From positions 1,612,001 to 1,676,000 of the forward strand of contig JAGTJL010000013.1 of assembly GCA_020746875.1 (NCBI GenBank): a stretch of 64,000 nucleotides of DNA, in the 5' to 3' direction. This document shows, one piece after another, positions 1-12,506 of this stretch. The stretch comes from Rhexocercosporidium sp. MPI-PUGE-AT-0058. Lineage: Eukaryota; Ascomycota; Leotiomycetes; Helotiales. Each line of letters starts with the position of its first letter. The stretch's first letter is position 1. Below the pieces are notes generated by a model. It ran no database searches. It was not told where the DNA came from and saw only the letters and a program-made list of their open reading frames with translations. Position numbers and translations under genes: made by a program.

Positions 1-1489
1 GGGATTAGGAGGAGTGCGACGGTGAGGAGTGAGATATTCTGGGGGGATTTTATCGAGGATGCTGAGCTTGTGATGACTCTAGAGTTGCGTTTATGGTCAG
101 TTCAGTCTTACTCGAAGAGAACAGAAGCTAATTAATGGGAGAATTAGGAAGCGATGGGACAAGGAAATAGGGAAACAAGGAGAAGAGAAAGATACTCACG
201 CCAAAACATACGAGAGCATACTTATACTTCCCGTCGCGATAATAGCTCCTACCCAATCTATCTCCTTCCTCATCCGCTGCCATTTGCTCCTCGCTTGTCC
301 TTCGTGTAGTTCCGGTTCTTCGTCTGCTGGGAGGCTGAAGACGGCCATGACGCAGAGGATTACGTTGAGGATTGTGGCGAAATAGAAACTTCTGTAAGAT
401 GACCCGTGAGCTTGACCGTTCTCATCCATGTACAACTGCTTTTGCAGATTTATGGACGCTCGCTGGGCTCGCATGATGTTAGGAAGCATAATGAAAAGCA
501 AACAAGAACTCACCACCTCCACCCTACCCTCTGCACAAATACACCCCCTAACACAAGTCCAACCGTATACCCAACCGGACTCGCCGCCCCCGTTGCTGCG
601 AATGCAAAATTCCTTCTATTTCCTCCCTTTCCCCCCTCCCCCTCTCTCTCAGCCGGAAACGACGTCGAGACAATCCCTACCGCTGTAGTCAAGCACAACG
701 ATATCGACAGACCTTGCAGGCCACGAAAGATTATAAGAGAAGTCCCGGATGGGGAGAGGCCACACCCGAGTGTAAAAAAGGAATAAAGTGTGCTACCGAC
801 GAGGAAAGTTGGGCGGCGGCCGAGAATGTCGGCGAGACTGCCGGCGAGGAGAAGTGTGCATCCTGATGTTAGGCTGTGAGGAAAGTCAGATATGTATGAA
901 GATTAGGAAATGGCGAGATTTACGCGTAGATAGACGCTGGCCTTTTGGAGGGTTAGTGGAGATTCGTTTACTTTGTAACTAAAATTTAGAGTGGGATATT
1001 ATCTCCTCCTCGCTTCCGCCACACTATTACGAGCTACTATCCTCTAAACCAAGAAAGTGAGGAGAGAGGTAAAGTAAGGCAACTCCTAAGCCAACAAAAT
1101 CCCGTTGATCAACAAATCGGTAGACTTTCAATTTTCGACAAACGAAAAACATACCAAAGTAACAACCCGATACCCAAGCCGAGGTCCTTAGCCATAGTCG
1201 GCAGCGCAACAGTCAAGATCCCACTTCCCATCGTATTCAAAAAGTTCACGCCCGCTACTGTGGTGACGACTGCCGTCGCTCGCCTTCTGGATAATTGTTT
1301 CGTCTCTTGAAGAATGTGGGGGCTTTCTGTTAACTCTTCTGCGACAAGTGGTGAATCCGCGAGCGAGATTGGAACATTGTTGTTGTTGTTGTTGTTGACA
1401 GATATTCTGGTAAAGTCGGCGCCTTGGGAGTGAAGGAGTGGGATAGGATAGAGCTCGATTGAAGGTGGGAGGGTTTGCGTAGATGTCAT
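1..1489 (-). CDS. MFS multidrug-type transporter (DHA2-like), 3' end beyond window
   Basis: Proposed model: complement(join(<1..78, 200..388, 514..873, 924..941, 1155..1489)). All joins keep phase and use GT-AG sites. The ATG at 1489 (MTSTQTLPPS) is preferred because the upstream in-frame codon at 1504 is TTG. The protein starts with an about 80-residue hydrophilic tail containing an Asn run (NNNNNNN). Next comes helix 1 (VNFLNTMGSGILTVALPTMA), then the segment WPASIYALTSGCTLLLAGSL followed by ADILGRRP. These are the antiporter helix 2 and motif A region of DHA2-type H+ antiporters. Later GLQGLSISLCLTTAVG and ASPVGYTVGLVLGG (motif C-like) support the assignment. It should sit in the plasma or vacuolar membrane and export small molecules by proton antiport; the substrate cannot be told. 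WPASIYA depends on an 18-nt microexon at 924-941. The C-terminal half lies outside the window. No stop or frameshift is seen in the proposed exons. Confidence 0.82.
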
Positions 1490-3151
1490 TATCGCTGGAG
1501 GCAATCCCTTGATTGCTTGCTATGGAAAAGAAAGACCTAATTGTCAAGTTCAATACATGAAACGCAAAAAATCGTTCAAGACAGAGGAACGACAAACATA
1601 CAGACACGTGTCTTGCAGTTTTGGTGTATCGCTTACGTGAAAACTATACAGGGGAGACTAATCACTGTTTGGCCAGCGGAGTGGGGAATTGGATGCGGTT
1701 GGTCAAGCTGGCAGCTTAATAATGCTTCAATATCCGTGTGCCTATTGCAGTAAAACTTCAACTTCCTTCCTAAGAGATGGGTCAGTCATCTTGGCTTAAG
1801 GTGAAATCATGTAGTATGGACAGGCAAAAGTGGGATGGGAATATGAGCTCGCGAAGTTTTACCCTGGACCAACCTAGGAAGAGTGCTGAAGCCAAGGTCA
1901 AGAAGTTCGTTATAGGCTTGGTGATAATCTTGGACCACGCGATGTTCAGTGCTCGATGACGCAGAAGTAGAATATTATACCAGTGCAGGGTTGTTCTCTG
2001 ACAGGGAACGACATCTGAGCTCAGGTATGAGACTTATTAGATCGTGATCCAAGCAAATGAGATTTCCCCTGACCCAAAGTTATTAGATCCTTTCGGCTGA
2101 GATTTACTGTCACTGGATGAACCGGACTGCAAAGGTAGGGATACCCAAGAAGAAGAAGGAAAACAAAGGGCGTGAAATCATCGGATGAATATGAGCCGAA
2201 TCCTTCCACGGCAACTATTTCAAATCCTTCAACGTTGATGATGTCAGATGGTGTGGAAAAAAGTAATAATTCATAGTGAAACATTCTTTTGAGATTGCCG
2301 GCATCATATACAAAGGGTATACAAAGATGAGATATATCCTCTCTTAACAAGCATCGAATCCTGCGATGCTTTAGCCAGACATCATCTAGGTCAACAAGTG
2401 ACATTTGTCACCCGTCCCAAGTTCCATCGTAGCATCTGCAACAGCACTAGACGAAACGGAAATGAAAAAGCAAGCCGATACGGAAACTATTGCGAATACA
2501 ACACTACGCTAGAAACGCCCACCGTCCCATCTCTCAAACAATCACGTGATGAAACCCCATTGAAATGAGCACGTGCAGACGGCTCAGGCACCCCTTCATC
2601 CTCGCTTACCATGCTATCCCGCCGATCTCAACCACAAACCAAAACAAAACATGTTCCACCACCGCCCGCCAAGACAGTCCCAGCACCTGGAACTGCAACG
2701 TAGCGAGACAGATCCAAAGAAATTTCCCCAGATCTCCCATAAACAAGAATTTCTTTCCCCCCCTTGCAAGTGTTAGAGGCTCGTCTGGAGATCTGGAAAG
2801 TCAGCCTGCCGGAGGCAGATCGAGATGTCGTTCTATTTTTGACATGTCCTTGTTTGGCTGCCCTGTCAAGCGAGGGGGACAGTGGAAATGATGCAGGGGG
2901 GTAACATCAATGAAGTACTTGGAACTTCGCACTGTTTTTGCATCTCTTGATTTCTGGAGTATCAGGAGTAGACGTGCTGGATCATCTTATCTTCCTTCCT
3001 TTATTTCTCACCTGCTTTCTTCGTACTTTACTTTTGCGTTCGACACGCTCTCTTCATTCCCTCAAGCTTGTTTTTCGTAGTGCTGGCCATTCGTTCCACC
3101 CTCTCTTCAGCTTTTTGAATTTAGAGTGATTTGATATCACCCGTAGCAACT
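1490..3151. other. intergenic, no supported gene
   Basis: Divergent promoter region between the transporter (-) and the secreted proline-rich protein (+). Only short overlapping open frames occur, without recognisable motifs or splice-consistent extensions. The last 150 bp before the ATG at 3152 are pyrimidine-rich (for example around 2980-3100), as is common in ascomycete core promoters and 5' UTRs. Confidence 0.6.
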
Positions 3152-4323
3152 ATGAAGGTCCTCGTCATCCTCTCTTCAGTCGCCATCGGGGCTCAAGCTT
3201 TCGCCATCCCGGTCTTGGTCAAAAGAGCAACTGGGGTCGCAGGTACGTTCCCCAATCTTCCAGCATTACATAGCTAACCACAACAGCAGGCAATGCGAAT
3301 GAAGCACGAGGTCTCACGGATCTGATTGGGGCTTTGACAGGTGCTGGTGCAGGTGGTGCGCAGAAGGATGCCGCGGGTGCGGGTGCAGAAGCTGGTGGTG
3401 CCCAGGGACTTGCGGAACTTGTTGGTGCGCTGCAGGGGGGTGCGAATCAAGGAAATGGAAAGGACAAAGGAGCGGCTGCTCCAGATGCTGGTATCGGCGC
3501 CGCTGCGCCAGGAAATGGTACTGCTCCTCCTCCACCTCCAGCAAAAGGCCTTCCTCCTCCACCTCCGGCAAATGGAACCGCTCCACCTCCACCTCCAGCA
3601 AGTGGCCTTCCTCCTCCACCTCCAGCGAATGGAACTGCTCCTCCGCCACCACCTCCAAAAGATGCTCCTAAGCCCGCTGCAGGACTAGGAAAAGGTAACG
3701 CCACCGCGGCAGCTCCACCGAAGGAAGCGCCAAAACCCGCGGAAACAGCAAAGACTGTCAAAGAAGCACCTAAACCAGCTGCAACCGACAAAGCAGCAGC
3801 TCCTCCTGCTGCTGCTCCTCAGCAATGCGAGGCAGCTGCACCACCAGCTGCACCAGGGAATGCAACTGCTCCCCCTCCTCCTCCAGCTTCTCCAGCTGGA
3901 GACAAACCAGCGCCAACTGGAGGACCTAAAGGACCAAAAGATACGGCCAAACCAGCTGCTCCAACCGCCGCCCCACCAGCTGGACAAACACCCGCAGCAT
4001 CAGGTGCCGGAACTGCTCCTCCCCCTCCTCCTACAGCTGGAGCGAAGCCAGCGCCGACTGGAGGACCTGGAGCACCAAAAGACGCTCCGAAACCAGCTGC
4101 ACCATGCCCTGCACCTCCCGCCGCAGCTCCCGCTGCACCTCCCGCAGCAGCACCAGCGGCGCCAGGCAATGGAACTGCACCTGCTCCTCCCGCAGCAAAG
4201 CCAAAGCCAGCCGATGGAGCTGCTCCTCCGAAAGCTTCTGCGCCAGCTAAGCCTACCGGGAAACCGGCTGTCGAGGGCCCACCGAGCCCAGAATTGGTGC
4301 CTGTCGCTCCGCCAGCGAACTAG
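3152..4323 (+). CDS. secreted Ala/Pro-rich low-complexity protein
   Basis: Proposed model: join(3152..3242, 3290..4323), one 47-nt intron (GTACGT...CAG), giving 374 residues. The N-terminus MKVLVILSSVAIGAQAFA is a good signal peptide. It is followed by IPVLVKR, a likely Kex2-type dibasic cleavage site. After residue about 90 the chain is dominated by Pro, Ala, Gly and Lys: blocks of PPPPPA(K/N/S)G alternate with NGTAPPPPP or GLPPPPP. Later come AAPPAAAP and KPAPTGGP repeats. Several Asn-Gly-Thr and Asn-Ala-Thr sites could be N-glycosylated. Only one Cys is seen in the mature part (QQCEA). No enzymatic domain is visible and there is no clear GPI signal. Likely an extracellular or wall-associated structural protein; function not assignable. 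The opposite-strand open frames here are composition shadows. Confidence 0.8.
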
Positions 4324-7266
4324 AAGAGAGAATTGAGGGTTGAGAGGGAAATTGCTCTCTTGAGCTGAGGACTTGTATCTAGGATGAGGGATTTGAAGTC
4401 AACAGAGAGGAAAATAGAATTCTGCATGTTTTGAGGTGATATGGTTGGGCGAGCCGATGGGGAGAAGGGGTCGCTGGCGGCCTACAAGGCTGAGATGTTG
4501 ATAGACGGATGGCGTTGTGAGATATCGATTATGATTTATGTACATTTTTATAGAGAGCATATGGGTACACTGTATGTTCTAGAAGGAATCAAACATTCGT
4601 TTGGCATAAAACAGTTTGTTTTCCATTAAGATTATGAAGATGAAGGATCGAACTAAGAAACGCCTCGCGACCGACATCCTTAAGGTAGATATCGCTGATA
4701 TGACGGCGAGGCTAAAGAAGGCGAAGGGACAAGAAGCAAATAGTGAAGTTAAATTCGAAACGAACAAGGCCACCTCGGCGATGTCCGCGACTGTTCACAG
4801 AAGCAAGTCAAACAAGCAACGTAATAGTATGAATTGGAAGCTCTTATATGTGAATACGTCGACTACAGCATCGGAGGGTTCTACCAGTCAGTAATATACT
4901 CAAAAATGATAGCCCTTTGCTAACACTACATCCAGAGAAGCTGAAGCACAAGAACCACGAGACTTCGGAAGTCATCATGTCCCAGCGGCGGCCTGCAAGT
5001 TACCCGCCCTCAATCTTGTCTCATCCAAAAGCCCCAAGTCTACCAGGCTATACTATGCCCCAACAGCGGTTTGTACCTACTCAGGCCACATTCACTGTTC
5101 TGCTACTGACACCAGATAAGTTAGAGCATCGCCTCAGCTATTAAAACCCCAACACTAGCTACGAGGATTACCCAAGCCAAAACTCGCTCACTTCACAATG
5201 ATAGTGTCAGCCTCATCCGTCGATAGCCTTGCTGTTCTAATCAGTGAACGATCCATGCCAACTGAACAAGGGGGTATAGCAACTCCAATCGCCACTCCTT
5301 TACTAGTCGTGCGATAACTACATCTAGGATTAAGCCCGTTTCATCCGAGGAAACTCTCAATGAAGCCAACACCATATAAGGTGGAATGATGTCAGTTATA
5401 GGTGACTTGAGAAACAATTGGATTATTTCTATCCCGCAATAAAAAAAATTGACCCAAAACAATATTAACAGTCACCCAGGAAAATATACAATTATTTCAA
5501 ACTCAACCGTCAATCTCAAATAGAATTGAAATGACCACGAGCCTGGCCACTATATATTAACGCTCCTCTTACAGAAATTCCTGCTCTTTTATATATTAGA
5601 CTGCTAGAATAAGAACCTAATAACAAGCATATTCAGTGCGAGTCTTACTACGTCTCTTGCTCTTTATAAAAACAAGTATTATATCTGCTTACTGTATCTC
5701 TCGGCAAAGAGAATCCGCGGCAACAGTAGTAGATTAAACTATTGAGCCGTATTAGCTATAGATCCAGACTATAATTGTCGATATTATCCGCACTACGTTT
5801 CCAGCGCGGCGATTCGTGGAATCGATAAGGAAATGAGCCTCACCTTCGATTTGTAATCTACTACTACTGTCACAAACGATTTAATTATTTGGTTGACTAT
5901 CATCAGGAAAGCTATAGACCTCAATCAATCCGATGATGACAGCTGTGACCCGAACTAGGAACTACCACAGTCGTCTCTAAAGACAGGTGAAACAAAGGAT
6001 GAGCCTGCGAAAAGGGAATTGAATTTTCATAACTTTAGTGACTATAGCGAGTCGTAAGGTCACATCCACTTGTGAACCAAGCGGGGTCATTTGTGGTCTT
6101 GACAGACTGTTCTCTGCCCACTTCCCAAGTTCAGCCCCTTGCAGCTCCATCACTGTCTCGGACACCGCTCGCACTCTTTCGGACGGGAGACTCTTTATCC
6201 CGGACATCTCTTTGTAACGCTGCACGTGGTCGATGTTTGGATGAAACGTGGTGTTTGTTTGAATCACGGACGGCATGTTGCGCAATGATCGGGCATGGGT
6301 TCAATAGAACACTTGGCGATTTAGGCTCGTCAGGTTCCTGAGTCATGACGCGCACGATCCAAACTCAGATGCAGAGTTTGCCAAGTGAATGACAAGCAAC
6401 TTGGCACCGCTTTGAAGCCTTTTGGCTGGGGGCTCTTGACGGAGACAAGCAACGCCACGCCTGCCAACAGAAGAGCCTCATCGCAAAGACTTGACTTCTT
6501 CACTGCTTGATATGAGGCCATAAATTTATAGAAGGCGCATTCTCACTTGCGCTTTTGTTGATGAATTTATTTTCGGGGTTTCCCCCATTTATCAAAGATT
6601 TCTAGCGTATCCACTATGGGCCGTGCCACTAGGAACACAACTGGAGTCCTCATCACTTCCCCCAAAGACCCCGTGGACTTAGAATATTTCTCCACAGGCA
6701 CAACGAAATCAAGAAATACTGGCTTAACTACGGTTCGGATAGATTTGCCGTGTTCTCATGGAAGCAATATCCCGCCTACTACAGTAGACCACTGCAGCGG
6801 AGCGGTCTTCGCCCCGTCATCCACTTGGTGTATGTTTTGAGGCTTACGGACCGACTCCAAGTGGAGCATTAATGGAGCCTCAAAGCTTTTTCACAATTCG
6901 CTGAGATATGCTGTGGATATCTTGGAGGGGTTGGAGGGGTTGCAGGGATGTCTCGAACCTTTTTGAGGGGTGTTTTCACCTTGTCTGTCAAGAATCTGTC
7001 AAGGAGTTTTTGATGGAGGTGGTAGAATCTGGATGCTCCAGTAGTAAATTACTCACCGCATATTCGTCGATAAAGGCAGTGGTGGGCCCCGAGGGGAGGA
7101 ATCGTATTTGCCTCTCCAGGATGTGGTGCGATGTTTTGAGCGAGTCCTTTGGTGGGGAAAATTTACGAAGGCTGGTGTAAAGATTTGCTTTAAGATTCGT
7201 CTCTCTCTCCTGTTGAAAATTTTATTTCTCTTCTATCTCAATTGTGCACTCCGTATAGCAATAACC
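4324..7266. other. intergenic with an AT-rich decayed patch
   Basis: No convincing gene. An 86-codon open frame beginning MKMKDRTKKRLATDILK (4634-4894) is Lys-rich but has no recognisable domain. The stretch about 5460-5960 is AT-rich with many stops in all frames and looks like a small RIP-type relic. A 74-codon frame at 6616-6840 also has no support. The last 400 bp form the promoter of the sugar transporter, with a pyrimidine-rich tract at 7195-7250. Confidence 0.55.
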
Positions 7267-9215
7267 ATGCCTCTCCGTGGTCATAAGTTGTCGGTTGCTC
7301 AATTGGCGCTGGTCGTTGCTCCTAGTTTCGTACTCTTCGGCTACAATCAAGCTGGTGTTGGAGGTCTTCTGTCTGTAAGTTGATCCTCAATCCATACTTC
7401 TTGCTTAAAGGGAATTATACTCATATCTGCAGCTACCCAATTGGACGAAAACATTCCCTGAGATTGACACCACAAACACTACAGGTGCTGAAAAGTCTCA
7501 CAATGCAACCATTCAAGGAACGGTGGTCGCAACTTTCGTGTTGGGTGCACTCGTGGGATCCTTGGCTTGCATGAAGATTGGCAATATTCTCGGTCGCCGC
7601 AAGAGTATATTCCTAGCTGCAACACTCACTCTGATTGGTGAGGCCTTGTGCACATCGTCCTTTGGACTGCCCCAGTTCATTGTTGGCCGGACCATTATTG
7701 GCCTCGGTATCGGTATTCTCTCCGCTACAGTTCCCGTTTGGCAAGCTGAGTGCAGTTCTGCTGCGAACCGCGGAAAACATGTTGTACTTGACGGATTGTT
7801 TATGACGTAAGTTCTTACTCTTTGGGATCATGAAACACTTGCTGACAACATGCAGATTGGGATATACTCTTGAATCGTGGATCAATCTTGGAGCATCACA
7901 GATCAAATCCGGACCCAACATCTCCGCATCATGGAGAATGCCATTGGGTATCCCCCTCGCTCTCTCGCTTCTGCTCATGGGTACTATCTTCACCATGCCT
8001 GAGTCTCGTATGTCTTTTCTCTCCTCAAAATTCTCCATGAAACGGGCTTCGGGGTCGGATCCTTTGTTCTGATCTTGAGAGCTTGAGAATAATGCTTGCT
8101 AACTCGTTGATCAGCAAGATGGCTCATCAGCGTCAATCGCGTGGAAGAAGCCCGGACGATTCTTGCCAACCTCAAAGACACTTCCGTGACCGACTCACTA
8201 ATCACAGCCGAGATCGAGGGCATACAGTACTCACTTGAAGAGTCAACCGTAAAGAAAGCCAGCATTGCAGACATGTTCACCATGGGCCCAGAAAAGCTCT
8301 TCTACCGCTTCTGTCTCTGCATTTTACTCCAATTCTATCAACAGATGTCGGGAAGTAATCTTATCTCAGTTTACGCTCCGGTAATTTTTCAACAGAACCT
8401 CGGTCTCGATGGCCAGACTTCAAGAATTTTGTCTGGTGGAACTTTGACTTGGAAATTCTTGTCGAGTTTCGTTGCTTTTTTCACCATCGACCGCTTCGGA
8501 CGAAGAGCACTATTTATGTTCAGTGGTGTCGGGTAAGTCGGTACTCATACACATTGGAACTTAAATTCACGATTGTGTAGGATGGGTAGTTGTATGTTGG
8601 CGTTAGCCATCGCCACTTCCTACCCCAAAGAGAACAAGTCGGCTGGAATCGCCAGTGTGTGCTTCGTTTTCCTCGTGAGTATTCACCTCACATGATACGA
8701 TGACAACATTCCCTAATCCCTGTACTCAGTTCAACTTTTTCGTTCCAATTGGTTTCCTCGGCGCAAACTTTCTGTACTGCGCTGAAGTCGCTCCTGTTAA
8801 GCTCCGTGTCAGTATGGCTGCCATCTCAACCGCGAACCACTGGCTCTGGTCAGTTCCTCCGTTCCCATCCCCTTCCCTTCTAAAGCCAAATCCTCTAACA
8901 TCAACTTCCAGGAACTTCGTCGTAGTTATGGCTACTCCCGTCGCCATTGCATCCATTGGCAACTACTACTTCGTCCTCTTTTGCGTGATCAGTTTCTGCA
9001 TCCCGCTTTCCGTCTACTTCTTCTACCCGGAGACCATGGGCCAGAGTCTCGAGCAAATCGACGCCGTTTTCCGCGACAACCGTACCCCACTCACTATTGT
9101 CCGCGCTAGCAAGCTTTTGGCGAAGGGTGATGTGGGTGCGATTTATAGGGAGAAGCAGGAGGAGAAGATGGTTGAGAATGTCATTGCGAGTAAGGATGAT
9201 AGGGAGAGGGTGTGA
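7267..9215 (+). CDS. sugar (hexose-type) MFS transporter
   Basis: Proposed model: join(7267..7374, 7433..7806, 7856..8007, 8115..8532, 8581..8674, 8730..8848, 8912..9215), 486 residues, six short introns, all phases consistent. Domain order is that of the sugar porter family: helix 1 with FGYNQAGVGGLL, loop 2-3 motif GNILGRRKS, helix 4 IVGRTIIGLGIGILSATVPV with the following WQAE, PESPRWL before the central loop, helix 7 QFYQQMSGSNLISVYAPV (QQ.SG substrate motif), loop 8-9 DRFGRRALF and the C-terminal PETMGQSLEQID. The length is slightly short for the family (usually 500-550). It is expected in the plasma membrane, importing a hexose, a disaccharide or a related polyol by facilitation or H+ symport. 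The substrate cannot be inferred. PETMG replaces the common PETKG. It has its own promoter, with no operon-like context. Confidence 0.9.
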
Positions 9216-9940
9216 TCTTTGTGTGTCTAGGTTACGCTAGAGATGTGTGGATGAGTTAATGAATTTTATTGTCATTTCTGTATTTACCTCTGCTTGTGTT
9301 TTCTGTTATTCGATATGTTTGTAGTATTTACAGCCTTTCCAGCAAGCCGAGTGGCGTGACGCAGCCATACTAGGCAGATCAGGCGGGGGCCGGTACACCA
9401 GACGTCCTCGCAATTGATCTGTAGTCTTTCTCAGACATCTAAAAGCATCATTTTTTTTGACTCATTAATTACTTCATCTGCTCTTAGAAGTTCATCTGCG
9501 ATTGGGTTCCGATGGCCATGTGATCAGCCCCCTTCGCATCTTCCGCCCAGGAATCCATGTCAAGAACTATCTCATCACCTATCTCAGACCTACGACACAG
9601 GGAAACCCTGCATCAAAGATCTCCCTTCAGATGCCCGATCTAAAGAATGCGTCATCTCGATCCCAAACATCCGGATCAAATTCGACGAACCCAAAATTCC
9701 GACGAGTCGTGAGAGCGATGCCCATTCGACACTAATATTATGGGCAGGGGAGAAGCTTGTGCCAACTCATGTGAGCACAATGCCATGATGCACTACGCTT
9801 GGTTTCAATTTGAAACTCTGCCATGCGAAAACCTCAACTCAAATACTTGGAATTCATAACCTCTAGATCGCCCAAGAATTCGTAATATAGGGTAGAATTC
9901 TGGGGGCTTGGAGAGAGCTTCGAGGTTGCCCCGTTGCGAA
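9216..9940. other. intergenic, no supported gene
   Basis: 3' region of the sugar transporter and promoter of the next gene. Two overlapping open frames (9414-9788 and 9502-9735) show no family signature and no convincing start or splice context, so no gene is called. Confidence 0.5.
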
Positions 9941-11615
9941 ATGTCGCTTCCAGCTCTGGTTCCGAATCAGACAGAGAAACCAATACATAAGACCTCCATG
10001 CAAAGCCCGACAAAATTCCACGCCCACGATCCGTTCGCGAATCTGGAGGGGCAGAACGGATATGATCCGGGCTTGAGGGACGAGGAATTTGAATCGAGTA
10101 CTAATGCCATCAATTTACTTGCTCAAATCGGGGCAAATGGCTCTGCTCCGACCAAGAAATCAAGTCCACCAGAGATCCTACAGCGACCAGCCGGGCGCGA
10201 GATACCACCTGCTTCGACCGTCGACAATGAGCAGCCAGATTTACCACCAAGGCCAGCTGGTAGAGAAATGCCGCTCGTACCTAAGCCAGCGAGAGAATCC
10301 CCAGAGCTCCCGGCTCGGCCTCCAAGTCAGGGCCTTCGACACGCACCGAAGCCAACACCTGAGCTCCCTGCCAGACCAACTCCTGCACGTTTCAAGCAAA
10401 GGGCTACGATACCGCCACCAACTATTACGGAGGAGACGACTGAGCAAGCTAGGGATGCTCGGTTGAAATACAGTAGACATCCGGAGAAGTTGATTGCATA
10501 TTTGATTCCTCTGCCGAAGCCGAATCTCAGCAAGCATCTAGATAGAGAAGATGACTTACCAAAGGTGTATTTGAGCTTTGAATATGATCCGTGAGTTCCG
10601 AGACTGACTTTTGTAGAGATATTTATTGTACACCCCACCACGACCACATCCCTTGAAGCCTGCTAAAGGAGTCAAAGAAAAGAAGCGGCATATGGCTAGG
10701 CGGAAAATTTCAAGAACAAGTATGACCAATCGACCAATAATTGAGATAAGCTAAGCTGATCGTGAAAACAGATTGAAAAAGCGAAGAAATACGATGGCAA
10801 GACGTTCTCATGGAGAGGCCAACACAGCAAAACAACAAAAGGTGTTGTCTGGGCAGTCCACAGAATCAGAGCTACCGATCTTGTTTTCCTCGGACGAATT
10901 CAGAACAAAGGCAAGCAGGAAGAAAAACCTACGGTTTGTGAGATCATTCTCGGTTAACGTCAACACAGAAGTCGATGAAATCGTCCTCGTCTTCCCCAAC
11001 ACCGTAACACACACCATCCCCGAAGTCCGCAAAGAGTTCATCGCGCAGATCACACACACGAAACGGCGAGCGGCAAAGGAATCCGCAATTTCAACTTTGC
11101 TGCTGCCGGTCACTCTCATAATTGATACCTTCGCAGCTGTGATCTGGCTTTTCGGCGGCCTCTTCGAGATCGACGCGGCATGGTGGTACACCGCCACCAA
11201 AGGCTGGCACACATCCCGCAAAGTAACCAAGCGTCTCGGCACACGCGAGTCGCGATTCAAAGAGTATGTAGACACGGAACGTGATCTGTTCCTTCGATTC
11301 CATCAAGATGTGGATATTGAGGTCTTGGAGAGATATGTCGCTGAGGCGTGTCGCATGAGGAACCCTGCTATGTTCGATAGTGTGGGTGTGCCACCTACAG
11401 AAAATGAGGTCGCGAAGGCTATTGGCTGGAAACCGGTTGTTAGGGAGAAGATTGGGGTTAAGAGGGAGGAGGGCGAGATAGGTTGGGCGGATGAGGAGTG
11501 GCAGAGGGTTTGCTTTGTGGATGATTTGAAAGCGGTGGCCGAGAAAGGGGCGAGGAATTGGGAGAGATGGGTAAAGTGGTTTGAGAAGAAACCTGATAAG
11601 GCATTGAAGAAGTAG
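9941..11615 (+). CDS. conserved fungal protein of unknown function with a hydrophobic hairpin
   Basis: Proposed model: join(9941..10564, 10617..10719, 10782..10910, 10969..11615), 500 residues. Intron 3 (10911-10968) is a GC-AG intron (AAAG|GCAAGC...CACAG); without it the frame shifts. The N-terminal about 180 residues are Pro/Arg-rich with repeated RPAGRE(I/M)P and ELPARP motifs, suggesting disorder and SH3-type ligands. The conserved core runs from KYSRHPEKLIAYLIPLPKP through LLYTPPRPHPLKPAKGVKEK, HSKTTKGVVWAVHRI and EVDEIVLVFP. It then enters two adjoining hydrophobic stretches (LLLPVTLIIDTFAAVIWLFG, then GLFEIDAAWWYT) followed by a charged C-terminus. I remember similar uncharacterised proteins in other filamentous fungi, but cannot name a family or location. 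The hydrophobic hairpin suggests membrane attachment, possibly mitochondrial. Confidence 0.68.
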
Positions 11616-12506
11616 GTCTTGTTGATGTGTGCTGGGAAGGGTGATGAAGTAGATGCGGTCTTGTGGAGATTCTGAACGCAGAAATTGGAGGGTTGTCGCG
11701 CCAAGCGCTCGTTTATAATAACGGCGGCCAGGAAACCAAACAAACCAATGAAACCTGGGCTCCTAGAATCTCACACACAGAAACCAAAAAGAAAATATTG
11801 ATCATGTCAAGATGATTTAACTTAACCTTAATTACGTAATGCTCGTGCTAGCATGAAATCTCATACTAACAATGATTCTCGTGTTGGTGTTAGCGTGTGG
11901 CAATTGACAAGCGACCGTAAAGTCACATGATTGAGTCGTCACATCAGTCAGTGGCATTTCTCCCTGATTTGTAGAGTTAGAGCCTACTGCTGCCTGTCGC
12001 TCAGATGCTCTATGTAAGTGTTAACAGCTGTAGTCTCAATACGATAACCGTTCATGACTCATTCTACATACCACTAAGCGCGCCAGGCCAGCTCACCCAA
12101 CCTGAATTGCTCACAGTTAGACGTGATTCTCTTGTTAGTACGTGAACTCGCATCAGGAAACGTAGGGGATGACCCGGATAGTGAGATGGCAGAGGGAATT
12201 TCCTTGACTTGAGAAAGTTACAATACTTAGCTATCGAGTGAAAAATGCTGAGGATGAGCAGCGAAATTAATGGAGGGCCGAGTCTCGCGCTCAAATCGAA
12301 GGAAGGAAGACGATACGGACAACATTTGACGAATACCTGCATGCAAGACAGCTGCCCATCAACTTCATGTGTGGTCATAAGTGCATGGTATTGATGATTA
12401 AATACATTATTATCTACCAACCCCTGTCAGAATGACTCCTCACTTTACTGTACAATACAGCCGTTCATATTAGAGATTAGAGGTAAGAAGCCGCTTCATG
12501 ATAGTC
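11616..12506. other. intergenic, convergent 3' ends
   Basis: Between the convergent unknown gene (+) and the HsbA-like gene (-). A 118-codon minus frame (12064-12420) has no motif and poor context. Nothing else is supported. Confidence 0.5.

Noticed and set aside
3447..4169. Long minus-strand Gly/Ala-rich frames opposite the proline-rich gene
   Set aside because: Proline and alanine codons read in reverse as Gly/Ala; no start or splice support.
10773..10968. Continuous upstream extension of the 10773-11615 frame
   Set aside because: It competes with the spliced reading, which contains conserved-looking KYDGKTFSWRGQHSK and leads into EVDEIVLVFP. The unspliced text looks random.
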